Below, in pieces: positions 28,665 through 37,546 of a stretch of DNA of 64,000 nt. The translations under genes were made by a program, and so were the position numbers. The notes under the pieces are model-generated. The model worked only from the letters and a program-made list of their open reading frames with translations, was not told the origin of the DNA and searched no databases. The DNA is from Sulfurospirillum arsenophilum NBRC 109478 (GTDB taxonomy: Bacteria > Campylobacterota > Campylobacteria > Campylobacterales > Sulfurospirillaceae), in contig NZ_BBQF01000004.1 in NCBI RefSeq assembly GCF_000813345.1, positions 186,001-250,000 on the forward strand. The letters run 5' to 3'. The stretch's first letter is position 1, and the number at the start of each line of letters is the position of its first letter.

Positions 28665-29519
28665 TTATGCTTTCAACTCTAATTTGAGCTCTTCAAGTCG
28701 TGCAATGCGGTCTTCCGTAGAAGGATGCGTTGAAAAAAGTGAAGCAAACGAGATGTCTTTGCCTGAAAAAGGGTTGATGATAAACATATGCGCACTCTCA
28801 GGTGTCGCTTCGTGAACCATACTTTGGCGGTTGTAGTTTGAGAGCTTTGCCAGTGCGCTTTGAAGCCATTCAGGATGTTCTGTCAAACGCGCCGCACCCT
28901 CGTCAGCCATGTATTCACGGTTACGGCTAATTGCCATCTGAATGACCGCAGCCGCAAGGGGTAAAATAATGGCAAGCGCGATCATCACGATGGGATTAGG
29001 ACGATTTTCCCTGCTCCCTCCAAACATCGCTCCAAATTGCATCATATTGGCAATCACGCCAATAGCACCTGCAATCGTCGCGGCAATAGTACCCACTAAA
29101 ATATCATAGTGTCTGACGTGACTGAGTTCATGGGCTAAAACGGCTTCGATTTCCTCATCATCCAGTAACTCTAACAGTCCCTCTGTCACCGCAACTGCGG
29201 CGTGTGAGGGATTGCGTCCTGTAGCAAATGCGTTTGGCGTTGAGTCGGGAATGATATACACTTGAGGCAAAGGAAGATTGGCTTTTTGGCTGATACGCTC
29301 AACAATAGCGTAAAGCCCATTGGCGTCTTGCCTTGAAATAGGCACCGCATTGTAGTGACGAAGAACGAGTTGGTCAGAGTAAAAATAGCTCACAAAGTTC
29401 ATGACACCCGCTAAAACAAGTGCTATCATCATACCTTGTGTGCCTCCCATCATGCCACCAACCCATACAAACAACACGCTCATCAAGGTCAACAATACGA
29501 CGGTTTTAAACACTTCCAT
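28665..29519 (-). CDS. htpX: Membrane-bound zinc metalloprotease HtpX
   Basis: 284 residues. Two N-terminal membrane helices, the M48 zinc motif HELSH (His130, Glu131, His134), two further hydrophobic segments, and the third ligand Glu in [14 protein letters not shown]-terminal region has [16 protein letters not shown], a family hallmark. HtpX degrades damaged inner-membrane proteins alongside FtsH. Monocistronic; it is divergent from the metE leader region, with a palindrome copy in the shared promoter gap. Confidence 0.95.
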   Translation of the reverse strand: MEVFKTVVLLTLMSVLFVWVGGMMGGTQGMMIALVLAGVMNFVSYFYSDQLVLRHYNAVPISRQDANGLYAIVERISQKANLPLPQVYIIPDSTPNAFATGRNPSHAAVAVTEGLLELLDDEEIEAVLAHELSHVRHYDILVGTIAATIAGAIGVIANMMQFGAMFGGSRENRPNPIVMIALAIILPLAAAVIQMAISRNREYMADEGAARLTEHPEWLQSALAKLSNYNRQSMVHEATPESAHMFIINPFSGKDISFASLFSTHPSTEDRIARLEELKLELKA

Positions 29520-29572
29520 ACAAGCTCCTTTAAAAATTTATCTCCTATTTTAGCTAACTTTGGTAAATAGTT

Positions 29573-29584
29573 TTTACATGTAAA
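29573..29584. repeat. Iterated palindrome TTTACATGTAAA over a -35 position
   Basis: Perfect copy 9 bp upstream of a TATAAT box, so it covers the region where -35 contacts would occur for the metE-leader promoter; it is also about 54 bp upstream of the htpX start. Confidence 0.85.
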
Positions 29585-29593
29585 CCATTGTGC

Positions 29594-29599
29594 TATAAT
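29594..29599 (+). promoter_or_regulatory. -10 box at the head of the metE leader
   Basis: Perfect TATAAT preceded by GTGC, followed 15 bp later by an AAGGA SD and a GTG. It would drive the open frame at 29625 and, by read-through, metE. Confidence 0.6.
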
Positions 29600-29624
29600 G
29601 CCGCAATAAAAAATAAGGACGTAC

Positions 29625-30023
29625 GTGAGACTGCCTCAGGGCTTTGGTAAAAAAGGCTACTTTTCTCTTGCCACGATACAAGCTTCGACCAGCGAAGTCA
29701 AAACCAAACGCCATCACGCACGCCTACTTCATACCACGCGTCTCTTCGCCGATACCTGTTCTCCTGAAGAAGTTGAGGACGATCCACCACCGCTTAGCCC
29801 TGCCCTTCTCGGATTTGTCTCATCGTACCGCCCAAGACTTTGCAAATGTAGTCGACTTTTTGCAAAGCGCGCCCACTCCGCCATAAAGCGTGCCAAAAAA
29901 AGACGTAAATGCAACTGCCACTCCCGCTACTTTAGCTTCCGCCGAACCGGTGTTCATCCTCCATTTTTTCCTTTGTTACAACCATTAAACAACGAGCTTT
30001 GCCACGCATACATGCTGGCTTAA
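29625..30023 (+). CDS. Doubtful 132-codon open frame in the metE leader
   Basis: GTG-started open frame with an AAGGA SD 6 nt upstream, a TATAAT promoter 26 bp before and a hairpin terminator 5 nt after its stop. The product would be very basic and Cys/His-rich with no motif I recognise. A second frame (29644-29886) is open across the same stretch, and GC content is higher than in neighbours, so the open frames may be chance. It could be a small gene, a decayed gene or an untranslated attenuation leader. Treated as unproven. Confidence 0.3.
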   Translation: MRLPQGFGKKGYFSLATIQASTSEVKTKRHHARLLHTTRLFADTCSPEEVEDDPPPLSPALLGFVSSYRPRLCKCSRLFAKRAHSAIKRAKKRRKCNCHSRYFSFRRTGVHPPFFPLLQPLNNELCHAYMLA

Positions 30024-30027
30024 TTTC

Positions 30028-30050
30028 TCAAAAAAGCACTGCTTTTTTGA
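30028..30050 (+). terminator. Terminator or attenuator just upstream of metE
   Basis: Ten-bp stem TCAAAAAAGC/GCTTTTTTGA with a 3-nt ACT loop. Its right arm contains a run of six T. It lies only about 14 nt before the metE SD; no promoter is visible between them, so metE transcription must pass through it. Confidence 0.65.
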
Positions 30051-30075
30051 TGTGTAAATGAACAAGGAAAGAAGT

Positions 30076-32271
30076 ATGTCAAAAACCTACGTTACAGGGT
30101 TCCCTCGCATTGGGGAAAAACGTGAACTCAAATTTGCTTTAGAAGCCTATTGGGCAGGAAATTCCTCTTTTGAAGAGGTTAAAACCGTCGCCAAAACCTT
30201 ACGTCAACGCCATTGGAACTACCAAAAAGAGCGCCATGTTGATTTTATTTCATGCAATGACTTTAGTCTCTACGACACGATGCTTGACACCGCCGTTATG
30301 CTTGGAGCCATTCCTCCTCGTTTCCAAGGCATTGAAGACAAAATAGAGCGTTATTTTGCAATGGCAAGAGGCGATGAACAACGCTCAGCCATGGAGATGA
30401 CCAAGTGGTTTAACACCAACTACCACTACATTGTTCCCGAGATTCATGCACATATGGCTTTTCGCGTTGACATTAGCAAAATTGCCGACGAATACATTGA
30501 AGCCAAAGCGCAAGGGTTTAATCCTAAGATCAATCTCATTGGACCACTCACCTTTTTAGCGCTCTGCAATCCCGTAGATGGAAGCGATATCTTCACGCTT
30601 TTTGATGATGTTCTTGAAGCGTATGTCAAAGTACTTCACGCCATTGAGAGTTTAGGAGAAGGCATCGTTGTGCAGTTCGATGAACCACTTTTTGCCAAAA
30701 CGTTAGAGCCAAAATTTTTGAGTCTGCTTAAAATTGCTTATGAGCGTTTAGGCTCGGTGAGCAAAGCGCTTAAAATCGCTGTTGTAACGTACTTTGACCG
30801 TGCCAATGAAGCCGTTGAAATCTTGGGAAATTGCCCTATTTGGGCGATCGGGCTTGATTTTGTTTACGGCGAAGAGAACCTTCAAGCACTTTTACATGTA
30901 AACGACAAAATGCTCATAGCAGGTGTGATTGATGGGCGTAATGTTTGGAAAAATAACGCTTCTAAAACGTATGAATTGTTGGAGAAAATAAGCGATAAAA
31001 TTGATCCTAAGCAGATCATCATTTCGACTTCATGCTCGCTGCTCCATGTGCCATTTTCAACCCGTTTTGAAGAGAAATTGGCACCTGAAGTCAAAAGTCG
31101 TCTGAGTTTTGCACTTGAAAAACTAGCAGAGTTAGAGCAGATCAACACACTTTGGGAGAAACGAGAAAAACCTGAAGCGAGTGTTTGCACCCAAAAAGCA
31201 CCATCGCTTAAAAATAGTGGCATTTCGTACACAAGATCAGCGTATGCCACCCGTTTTGTCTTACAACAAAAAGCGCTGAACTTACCGCTTTTCCCAACCA
31301 CCACCATCGGCTCTTTCCCTCAAACTAAAGAGACCAGAGCAGTACGCAATGCCTATAAAAAGGGGGAGATTTCACAAGAGCAGTACGAGTCCTCTTTAAA
31401 AGAATCCATCAAAGAATGCGTTGAGTTCCAAGAAGCATTAGGGCTGGATGTCCTCGTGCATGGTGAGTTTGAGCGTAACGACATGGTCGAGTACTTTGGC
31501 GAACTTCTAGAGGGGTTTGCATTCAGTCAAAATGGTTGGGTACAAAGCTATGGAAGCCGTTGCGTTAAGCCACCGCTTTTATACGGCAATGTTAAACGCA
31601 AACAACCTCTCAGCGTTGACTGGACAGTGTATGCGCAAAGCTTGACTGAGAAGCCAATGAAGGGCATGCTCACAGGACCTGTGACCATCCTCAACTGGTC
31701 ATTTGTACGTGATGACATCCCTAAAAGTGAAGTCGCTTACGAAGTTGCTACGGCTATCGCTGAAGAGGTCGATGAGTTACAACGAAGTGACATCAAGATC
31801 ATTCAAGTCGATGAAGCGGCATTCAAAGAGGGCTATCCTCTGCGCGAAGAGAAGATCAAAGCGTATGAAAAATGGGCCGTCGAGAGCTTTAAAGCATCTG
31901 TTGGCACAGCATGGGACCAAACGCAGATTCACACCCATATGTGTTACAGCAATTTTAACGACATCATCGACACCATTGAGAGAATGGATGCCGATGTCAT
32001 CACCATCGAGACGTCACGCAGTGGCAATAAACTGCTCAAAGTCTTCCAAAAGGCCAATTATAGGGCACAAATAGGACCAGGTGTGTACGACATCCATTCC
32101 CCTCGTGTGCCAAGTGTGGAGGAGATGAGCGAGCAGATCAAAGCGTTCTTGCAAGTACTTCCTAAAGAGCAACTCTGGATCAACCCTGATTGTGGTTTAA
32201 AAACCAGAGGATGGAGTGAGACTAAAGCAGCCCTCACCAATATGATGAAAGCCGTTAAACTATCGCGTTAA
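30076..32271 (+). CDS. metE: Cobalamin-independent methionine synthase
   Basis: 731 residues from the ATG at 30076, which has AAGGAAAG upstream; the ATG at 30058 lies before that SD. The N-terminal barrel begins TYVTGFPRIGEKRELKFALE and the C-terminal barrel TTTIGSFPQT. Zinc ligands are visible: His and Cys in THMCYSNFND, Glu in the same barrel and Cys in NPDCGLKTR. It transfers the methyl of 5-methyltetrahydropteroyl-triglutamate to homocysteine. The long leader with hairpin suggests control by attenuation. A palindrome copy (30891) encodes LLHVND. Confidence 0.96.
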   Translation: MSKTYVTGFPRIGEKRELKFALEAYWAGNSSFEEVKTVAKTLRQRHWNYQKERHVDFISCNDFSLYDTMLDTAVMLGAIPPRFQGIEDKIERYFAMARGDEQRSAMEMTKWFNTNYHYIVPEIHAHMAFRVDISKIADEYIEAKAQGFNPKINLIGPLTFLALCNPVDGSDIFTLFDDVLEAYVKVLHAIESLGEGIVVQFDEPLFAKTLEPKFLSLLKIAYERLGSVSKALKIAVVTYFDRANEAVEILGNCPIWAIGLDFVYGEENLQALLHVNDKMLIAGVIDGRNVWKNNASKTYELLEKISDKIDPKQIIISTSCSLLHVPFSTRFEEKLAPEVKSRLSFALEKLAELEQINTLWEKREKPEASVCTQKAPSLKNSGISYTRSAYATRFVLQQKALNLPLFPTTTIGSFPQTKETRAVRNAYKKGEISQEQYESSLKESIKECVEFQEALGLDVLVHGEFERNDMVEYFGELLEGFAFSQNGWVQSYGSRCVKPPLLYGNVKRKQPLSVDWTVYAQSLTEKPMKGMLTGPVTILNWSFVRDDIPKSEVAYEVATAIAEEVDELQRSDIKIIQVDEAAFKEGYPLREEKIKAYEKWAVESFKASVGTAWDQTQIHTHMCYSNFNDIIDTIERMDADVITIETSRSGNKLLKVFQKANYRAQIGPGVYDIHSPRVPSVEEMSEQIKAFLQVLPKEQLWINPDCGLKTRGWSETKAALTNMMKAVKLSR

Positions 32272-32276
32272 AACAG

Positions 32277-32302
32277 ATATGAGGAGAAATTTCTCCTCAT
32301 AT
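32277..32302. terminator. Perfect 13-bp-arm terminator between metE and a chemoreceptor gene
   Basis: Continuous 26-bp palindrome with arms ATATGAGGAGAAA/TTTCTCCTCATAT between two convergent genes; the central A/T residues would form the loop. Confidence 0.85.
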
Positions 32303-33922
32303 TTATGTTGTTTTAAACACTGCCAATGATTGGCTAAGCGTCTGTGATAATGCAGATAAATGTTTTGCAGAAGCAGCAATTTCTTCAACGCTTCTTGCAT
32401 TCGAACTTGAAAGTTCATTGATCAAACTCATTTTATGAATCACAGCATCATTAACGAGTTGCATATTTACGTTCATTTTAAGAACGACGTGATGTGTGAC
32501 ATCTGTTGTTTGATTGAGCATAACGACTGCTTCATCTGTCTGTAGAGAAACTTTCTCGGAAAGATCGCATAACGATTGAATACGCACATTATTTTCATTC
32601 ATTTCATTGCTAATATCACTGATGGATTGAACAATCAAATTCACCGTTGTATTGGTTTCCAACAAACTTTTTTGCGTACGTTCTGCTAGTTTTCGCACTT
32701 CATCAGCAACAACGGCAAAACCACGTCCATGTTCCCCAGCCCTTGCAGCTTCAATGGCAGCATTAAGCGCTAAAAGGTTGGTTTGATCGGCAATCTCACT
32801 AATAACATCTAAAACAGTTTTCACTTGAACCGCTTCGGTTGAAAGATGATTGAGTCTATCATTCATCTGCGCTTCTATCACAACAGTTTCATTTAGCTTC
32901 ATCAATGTTTCATGTAAGGAGTGCTGTGCAATCATTAAGCTTTTTTGTGCCTCTAGTGTAATACGCTCCGCCTCATGTGTACTCTGATTCATCTCTTCCA
33001 TCTGCACCAAAACTTGTTGAGCCTCTTTTGTCGTTATGTTGACAATACCCGCTTCTTCCTCTGCTCTTTGACCTATTTGAAAGCTTGTGTGAGAAAGTTC
33101 TTCTGCAACAGAAGCATTTTCAAGAGCATTATTCTTTGCATCATTAAGTGTTTGTGATATTTCACTTAAAAGTATATTTAAAGAGTTCATTGTGTCATTA
33201 ATTTCATCTTTTGAACCTGTTTCTATCTTTACATGTAAATCTTTATGACTTTGGATATACCCTATCCATTTTTTTGCATTATTAACAGAATTTTGGATAC
33301 TTCGATTGGTTATTACAAACAAAAGGAGTAAGAAAGAAGAGACCATACCAAGTGCTATTTTCCCCAACATTGCATTATTATCCAAACTATCATAATTGAC
33401 TTTTTTCACGCTTTCACCCAAAACGTTTGTCTGATTAATAATCGTGTCAAAAAGTGTAGCAGATTCTGTGGTTAAGCTCATAAACGTATCGTATTCTTGT
33501 TTATGTGTTTGCATAAATGTAGGTTCTGTGAACATTGAACCATATTTTTTGAGTAAAGTGATACGTTGTTGACTGATACCATACCACTTTTCAACATTCT
33601 GCTTTAACGCTAAAATTCTTTCTTGATTCACCTTTACAAGCAAAATAGGAAAAAGCGTATCGATGGTAGAAATTGAGTCTTTATAATTTTTTTCAAATGC
33701 TTCTAGCCGTGTAGGTTCAAGAAAGAGTTGGTAACCTCTTAACTCCATCATGCTTTGTGCTACATGCGTTTCTACTTTTCCAATGATCCATAGTCTTGTT
33801 GCAGTCATTTTTCCATCGTGGCTTAAAATGACAATCTCATATCCTAAAATTACAACACCTATGAGTAAAACACTCAACATAAGAATCAATTTTCTTTTAA
33901 TCGTCGTAAACAACATTAACAT
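32303..33922 (-). CDS. Methyl-accepting chemotaxis protein (helical sensor)
   Basis: 539 residues. Membrane helix 1 (about 10-32), a periplasmic all-helical sensor of about 155 residues resembling a four-helix bundle, helix 2 (about 188-205), a linker, and a long cytoplasmic hairpin. The hairpin tip is the highly conserved [19 protein letters not shown] followed by [20 protein letters not shown], which binds CheA/CheW. The ligand is unknown. Own promoter region in an AT-rich gap. A palindrome copy (33228) encodes LHVK. Confidence 0.9.
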   Translation of the reverse strand: MLMLFTTIKRKLILMLSVLLIGVVILGYEIVILSHDGKMTATRLWIIGKVETHVAQSMMELRGYQLFLEPTRLEAFEKNYKDSISTIDTLFPILLVKVNQERILALKQNVEKWYGISQQRITLLKKYGSMFTEPTFMQTHKQEYDTFMSLTTESATLFDTIINQTNVLGESVKKVNYDSLDNNAMLGKIALGMVSSFLLLLFVITNRSIQNSVNNAKKWIGYIQSHKDLHVKIETGSKDEINDTMNSLNILLSEISQTLNDAKNNALENASVAEELSHTSFQIGQRAEEEAGIVNITTKEAQQVLVQMEEMNQSTHEAERITLEAQKSLMIAQHSLHETLMKLNETVVIEAQMNDRLNHLSTEAVQVKTVLDVISEIADQTNLLALNAAIEAARAGEHGRGFAVVADEVRKLAERTQKSLLETNTTVNLIVQSISDISNEMNENNVRIQSLCDLSEKVSLQTDEAVVMLNQTTDVTHHVVLKMNVNMQLVNDAVIHKMSLINELSSSNARSVEEIAASAKHLSALSQTLSQSLAVFKTT

Positions 33923-33998
33923 CCTTTTGCAGTATAAAAATTAGCAGAACCTTACAATCCTAATACTTAAGAAAAGCATAATACAACTTTAAAAAATG

Positions 33999-34028
33999 AT
34001 ATTTATAATAAAAATATATTATAAATAT
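33999..34028. terminator. AT-only inverted repeat downstream of the 34029 gene
   Basis: Twelve-bp perfect arms ATATTTATAATA/TATTATAAATAT, 6-nt loop, directly after the stop of the gene at 34029 on the minus strand. No G or C, so weak as a terminator. Confidence 0.35.
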
Positions 34029-34637
34029 TTAGATGTGCTCATCACTGGTTTGTTCAATCATTAAATTTTTTTTGTCAATACAACCTCGTTTTTCGAGGTC
34101 ATCTAAAAGGTGAAGTGTCTCATTGTAGAGTTTTTCATACGTTTTTGCATGCTGTTCAAATTTTTTGCGCTCTTTTTTAGCGTATATCCAAGCCCAAAGC
34201 ACGGAGAGTCCGAAAACACCGTAAATCTCCCATTGCCACGCTTTAAGATTGAGCAAGACAATAAAATACTGCACGGAGAAGAGGACAAAAAATTCGATGG
34301 ACATGATGATGACTAAAATGGAGCTTTGTTCAAAATCAAGTGTATATTTTTCAATCTCTCGAAGCGTCGATAAATTCGCATTCACTCGCCTTACATCTTC
34401 TTTACATGTAAACGCAACATTTTTGTCATCAATGTTTTTGAGGTGAATATTGCTAATGTTATATTCAAGATTGGTTTGTTTGTAGGCTTCTAAAATATGC
34501 GGATATGTGCGTAAACACTGCTCAATATCAATCAGTTCGATACTCTTTTTACCAAGCACTTTTTCCACATCTTGATAGACCAAATCATAAAGACCAATCG
34601 TCTTAATCTCTCGCGCAACACGCTCTAAATGTATCAT
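34029..34637 (-). CDS. Predicted membrane protein with cytoplasmic helical arms, unknown function
   Basis: 202 residues. An N-terminal soluble part (about 1-105) includes an amphipathic region before the membrane. Two membrane helices (about 108-130 and 135-152) are joined by a short loop, then a charged coiled coil (about 155-190, KKERKKFEQHAKTYEKLYNET). No family recognised; topology recalls RMD1-like or small signalling scaffolds but that is a guess. It lies between the NO-reductase-like operon terminator and a chemoreceptor. A palindrome copy (34401) encodes FTCK. Confidence 0.7.
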   Translation of the reverse strand: MIHLERVAREIKTIGLYDLVYQDVEKVLGKKSIELIDIEQCLRTYPHILEAYKQTNLEYNISNIHLKNIDDKNVAFTCKEDVRRVNANLSTLREIEKYTLDFEQSSILVIIMSIEFFVLFSVQYFIVLLNLKAWQWEIYGVFGLSVLWAWIYAKKERKKFEQHAKTYEKLYNETLHLLDDLEKRGCIDKKNLMIEQTSDEHI

Positions 34638-34658
34638 GGTTTATACTTTATCAAGAAA

Positions 34659-34681
34659 TCGCACCGCATAAAGCGGTGCGA
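34659..34681 (-). terminator. Terminator after the haem-copper operon
   Basis: On the minus strand a 9-bp GC-rich stem TCGCACCGC/GCGGTGCGA with a TTTAT loop followed by TTTCTT. It ends the 36927-34688 operon. Confidence 0.85.
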
Positions 34682-34687
34682 AAAAGG

Positions 34688-36343
34688 TTAGGCATTTGCA
34701 GGCTCAATGCCATAGCTTGACGCTTTGTTCTTTGATGGTAAGAAGATACCAATAAGACCTTTGAGTCCAACAGACATAATAACGTTGAACAAGAAAAGCA
34801 ACCAAGCAACAAGTAACATCGTGCCACAAATCGCTGAAAGAATCATAAATAAATTGTATTCGCCATTGAAATAAAGATGACGTCTTAGCATACCATCAAG
34901 TCCTGCCATACCCATAAATGCACCCATACCGATACCACCAATAAGATGCAACCAAAAGTGCGCATTGGCAAGTTTCGTACTCCAAAGCTTTGCATTGTTG
35001 GTTACCAGTGGCCAAAGCACATAAACAGCACTGTAAAGTGTCATATAAAGACCAACAATAATCGCGATATGAACGTGCGCACCGATGATCCACTGTGTGT
35101 TATGAAGGACACGGTTCATTGCCATATCGGCTTGAATGATACCCGCAGGAACAGCTAAACCAAAGCCGATCAAACCACCAAGAAGGTATTTGAGTTCCAT
35201 CGTCATTTTAAGCGGTCGTGCTTTCCAAAGTGTGACAAGCGTAATAAAAAGGGCTAAACCTTGTGTTAAAAGCTCGAACGCGGTGACCATCTCTCCTGAG
35301 ATAAGTTTCATCATTTCAGGTTGACCTTGATCGGCAAGCAAGTGGTGAGACCAAACCATCCATGAAACCAAAAGTTCAAGCATTAACGCCGCACGTGCAA
35401 CGTTTTCCATAAAAAGCTTTTGACCCGTAATGAGCGTTGCTAAAAGATACCATGAACCCGCAACGTAAATAAGCACCAAGCCATCCGCTACAAGATCAAG
35501 TCCCCACCAGAACCAGTTTTTATATAAAAGTGCATCAATGGAAGCAACGTCTAATTTCACACCACCCATATCAGCAAGAAGATAGACAAGAACTAAAACA
35601 CCTGCGGATAAAATGACCAATGCGTCCAAAAACGTATCGACGGTTCCTCTAAAGATCGCAACAACAGGTAAAGAGAGTGCAGGCTCTTTCGAGTAAGGTT
35701 GTTTGCCTGTTAGTTTATTGAAAAGATTGAGCATACCGTCAATACCAAAACCAGAAATCAAAAGCTCTTTGGTTGTTTTATTTTGATGAACACCTACTTT
35801 TGAAAATACGGTTGCGTAAATGTTGTAAATAAACAGTAACGTTCCCACCATAATCAGTGCAACACCCACAATAAACATCACACCGCCAATCGCTTTAAAC
35901 TGCGTTGTGTCCGCAGGTAACGGCCAATAAAGTGTGTAAAGTGGCGCATAGTTATAGACAAATGAAGCCAACCATGACATGATGGTTCCAATAGTAATTA
36001 AAATCCATGTCGCATTAGCTACTTTAATGCTATAAAGTGGTTTTTTTGTTAAAAATGGCACTAAAAAGAGAAATGCCGCAAAGACAAGCTGATAGGTTGA
36101 GCCAAAAATACCAACGATGGGATGAACGGTCATGATGGAGAAGTAATGATCGACACTGCCATTGACAGGAGGAATCGAAGGGTTGATGGAAGCTGCACGC
36201 ATAATCATACCCTCTAATGCTGCCAATCCATAAAATAAAAATGAAACGACAACCGCTCTTAGCGTTGCTTTTTGTAAAGCATTCAAACTCAGATGATCAA
36301 ATTGATTGTCTGCGCCATGAATGAGATCATGCATAAAACTCAT
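34688..36343 (-). CDS. Haem-copper oxidase superfamily subunit I, probable gNOR-type NO reductase
   Basis: 551 residues, about 13 membrane helices. Low-spin haem ligands: His74 (MTVHPIVG) and His425; high-spin haem His423 (GAHVHIAI). Helix VII has the metal ligands SHH (333-334). The helix VI histidine is missing: where oxidases and cNOR have His, the sequence is WWGLDLVADG, with Asp283 or Asp287 as substitute. From memory, an Asp in place of one His is the mark of the gNOR subfamily reported in Campylobacterota. No cbb3- or aa3-type cross-linked Tyr was identified. The partner subunit overlaps by 4 bp. NO reduction is therefore favoured over O2 reduction, as inference. Confidence 0.72.
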   Translation of the reverse strand: MSFMHDLIHGADNQFDHLSLNALQKATLRAVVVSFLFYGLAALEGMIMRAASINPSIPPVNGSVDHYFSIMTVHPIVGIFGSTYQLVFAAFLFLVPFLTKKPLYSIKVANATWILITIGTIMSWLASFVYNYAPLYTLYWPLPADTTQFKAIGGVMFIVGVALIMVGTLLFIYNIYATVFSKVGVHQNKTTKELLISGFGIDGMLNLFNKLTGKQPYSKEPALSLPVVAIFRGTVDTFLDALVILSAGVLVLVYLLADMGGVKLDVASIDALLYKNWFWWGLDLVADGLVLIYVAGSWYLLATLITGQKLFMENVARAALMLELLVSWMVWSHHLLADQGQPEMMKLISGEMVTAFELLTQGLALFITLVTLWKARPLKMTMELKYLLGGLIGFGLAVPAGIIQADMAMNRVLHNTQWIIGAHVHIAIIVGLYMTLYSAVYVLWPLVTNNAKLWSTKLANAHFWLHLIGGIGMGAFMGMAGLDGMLRRHLYFNGEYNLFMILSAICGTMLLVAWLLFLFNVIMSVGLKGLIGIFLPSKNKASSYGIEPANA

Positions 36344-36927
36344 TTAGAACCTCCTTGAGACAATGTGGTTTTACAACCTCTAACTTCCATAATGTTAGGT
36401 ACAAACATACCATTTCCTTTGGGACCTGAATACTCCGTGGACATAAGATCAAAAACACCTTCATCATGGAATGTCCATAAAATGGTGTTTTTAGAACCAG
36501 GATTGACTTGCATTTGCGTTACCATTGTTCCATTTTTACGAAACAATCCAAATCCGTAAACCAAATCTTTACTCGTTACATCAAACAATATTTTTTGCCC
36601 GCATTCAACCACCAATTTTTCACTAGGAAGTTGAAACTGATGTTTTTCAATCACCACTTTATAAACCTGATCAGGTTTTATACTTTCGCGCATAATGTCC
36701 TGGGCAACCCAAGGAACGACATTGTACGTAAATATATGGTGCCCGACACCCGCTGCGACCAAAAATGCAATAAACACATAAAAAGGGATTCGCACTAAAG
36801 GTTTGGCCACTTCCTTCCGTGTAAGGTTATACCCAAACCATGCAATGATCGCAATAATCAGCAATGCATAAATGGTATAGGCAACATTGTGGAATGCCAA
36901 CAACTCTAAAGAGTTCAAGAACGTCAT
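36340..36927 (-). CDS. Cupredoxin-fold subunit II without CuA ligands (partner of the NOR-like subunit)
   Basis: 195 residues. Two N-terminal membrane helices (about 16-32 and 48-70), then a periplasmic cupredoxin domain (about 86-190). In CuA domains the last loop carries two Cys, a His and a Met; here it reads STEYSGPKGNGM (163-174), keeping only the Met, so no CuA centre can form. Only two Cys exist in the domain (109 and 185). Electron entry must therefore differ from cytochrome oxidase. First gene of the two-gene operon, preceded by the 18-bp palindrome. Confidence 0.78.
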   Translation of the reverse strand: MTFLNSLELLAFHNVAYTIYALLIIAIIAWFGYNLTRKEVAKPLVRIPFYVFIAFLVAAGVGHHIFTYNVVPWVAQDIMRESIKPDQVYKVVIEKHQFQLPSEKLVVECGQKILFDVTSKDLVYGFGLFRKNGTMVTQMQVNPGSKNTILWTFHDEGVFDLMSTEYSGPKGNGMFVPNIMEVRGCKTTLSQGGSK

Positions 36928-36948
36928 ACCTCATCCTTTGTTTTTTAT

Positions 36949-36966
36949 TACTACCTATAGGTAGTA
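36949..36966. promoter_or_regulatory. 18-bp perfect palindrome, likely operator of the NOR-like operon
   Basis: TACTACCTA/TAGGTAGTA without spacer, 21 bp upstream of the subunit II start and about 180 bp from the Rrf2-type regulator start. Position and symmetry suit a repressor site; the regulator next door is the natural candidate. Confidence 0.6.
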
Positions 36967-37147
36967 TTTAACCAATGTAATATTACTAAAGCGAAAATTA
37001 AAAATTGCTGATAGATTCTTACTTTAAAAATACTATATTTACTGTGTTATCTGTGTTTAATATTTTTTCTATACAATACAAATGACTTCTTAGCACAATA
37101 CGATTGATTTTATAGATCAAGAAGTCCATGAATTGACGGAGAATAGC

Positions 37148-37546
37148 ATGAAACTTAAAACAACTTCAGAATATGCCCTACGCATTTTATCTTACATGAG
37201 CCTCCACGATGAAGAGCAGCATACAGCAAAAGAACTCTCCCAAACACTGAATATCCCCTACAAATACCTTACAAGGATTATGACCAATCTAGGAAAAGCT
37301 GGATTTATTAGTTCAACAAGAGGAAAAAATGGTGGATTTGTTTTTTCAAAGCCTGTGGAGGAGATAACACTTTATGCTATTTTAGAAGCGATGAACGATC
37401 TTAATGATGATGTTTGCATCATGGGTGAAGGATTGTGTGGAAAAGGAGAGCATTGCGCATTGCATGAATGTTGGTCTAAACCCAAACAACTTATTGATGA
37501 AATGTTCAAAAACTCTACCCTCAAAGATCTTCATAGAAAGTGCTAG
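37148..37546 (+). CDS. Rrf2-family transcriptional regulator with three cysteines
   Basis: 132 residues from the ATG at 37148, chosen for its GGAG SD; a TTG 15 bp upstream lies before it. It has an N-terminal winged helix (TTSEYALRILSYMSLHD, YKYLTRIMTNLGKAGFI, RGKNGGFVFSKP) and a cysteine cluster CIMGEGLCGKGEHC, spacing x6 and x5. NsrR and IscR bind a [FeS] cluster through similarly placed Cys. Next to an NO-reductase-like operon, an NsrR-like NO sensor is the best guess. Its stop overlaps the convergent exonuclease gene by 4 bp. Confidence 0.82.
   Translation: MKLKTTSEYALRILSYMSLHDEEQHTAKELSQTLNIPYKYLTRIMTNLGKAGFISSTRGKNGGFVFSKPVEEITLYAILEAMNDLNDDVCIMGEGLCGKGEHCALHECWSKPKQLIDEMFKNSTLKDLHRKC

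Noticed and set aside
29625-29900. Cobalamin riboswitch upstream of metE.
   Set aside because: Only isolated fragments resemble the consensus; the conserved core and the ordered helices could not be found on the plus strand. Kept as an unexplained leader instead.
34688-36927. cbb3- or aa3-type cytochrome c oxidase.
   Set aside because: CuA cysteines are absent, a metal-ligand His is replaced by Asp and no c-type haem subunit is linked; NO reductase type fits better.
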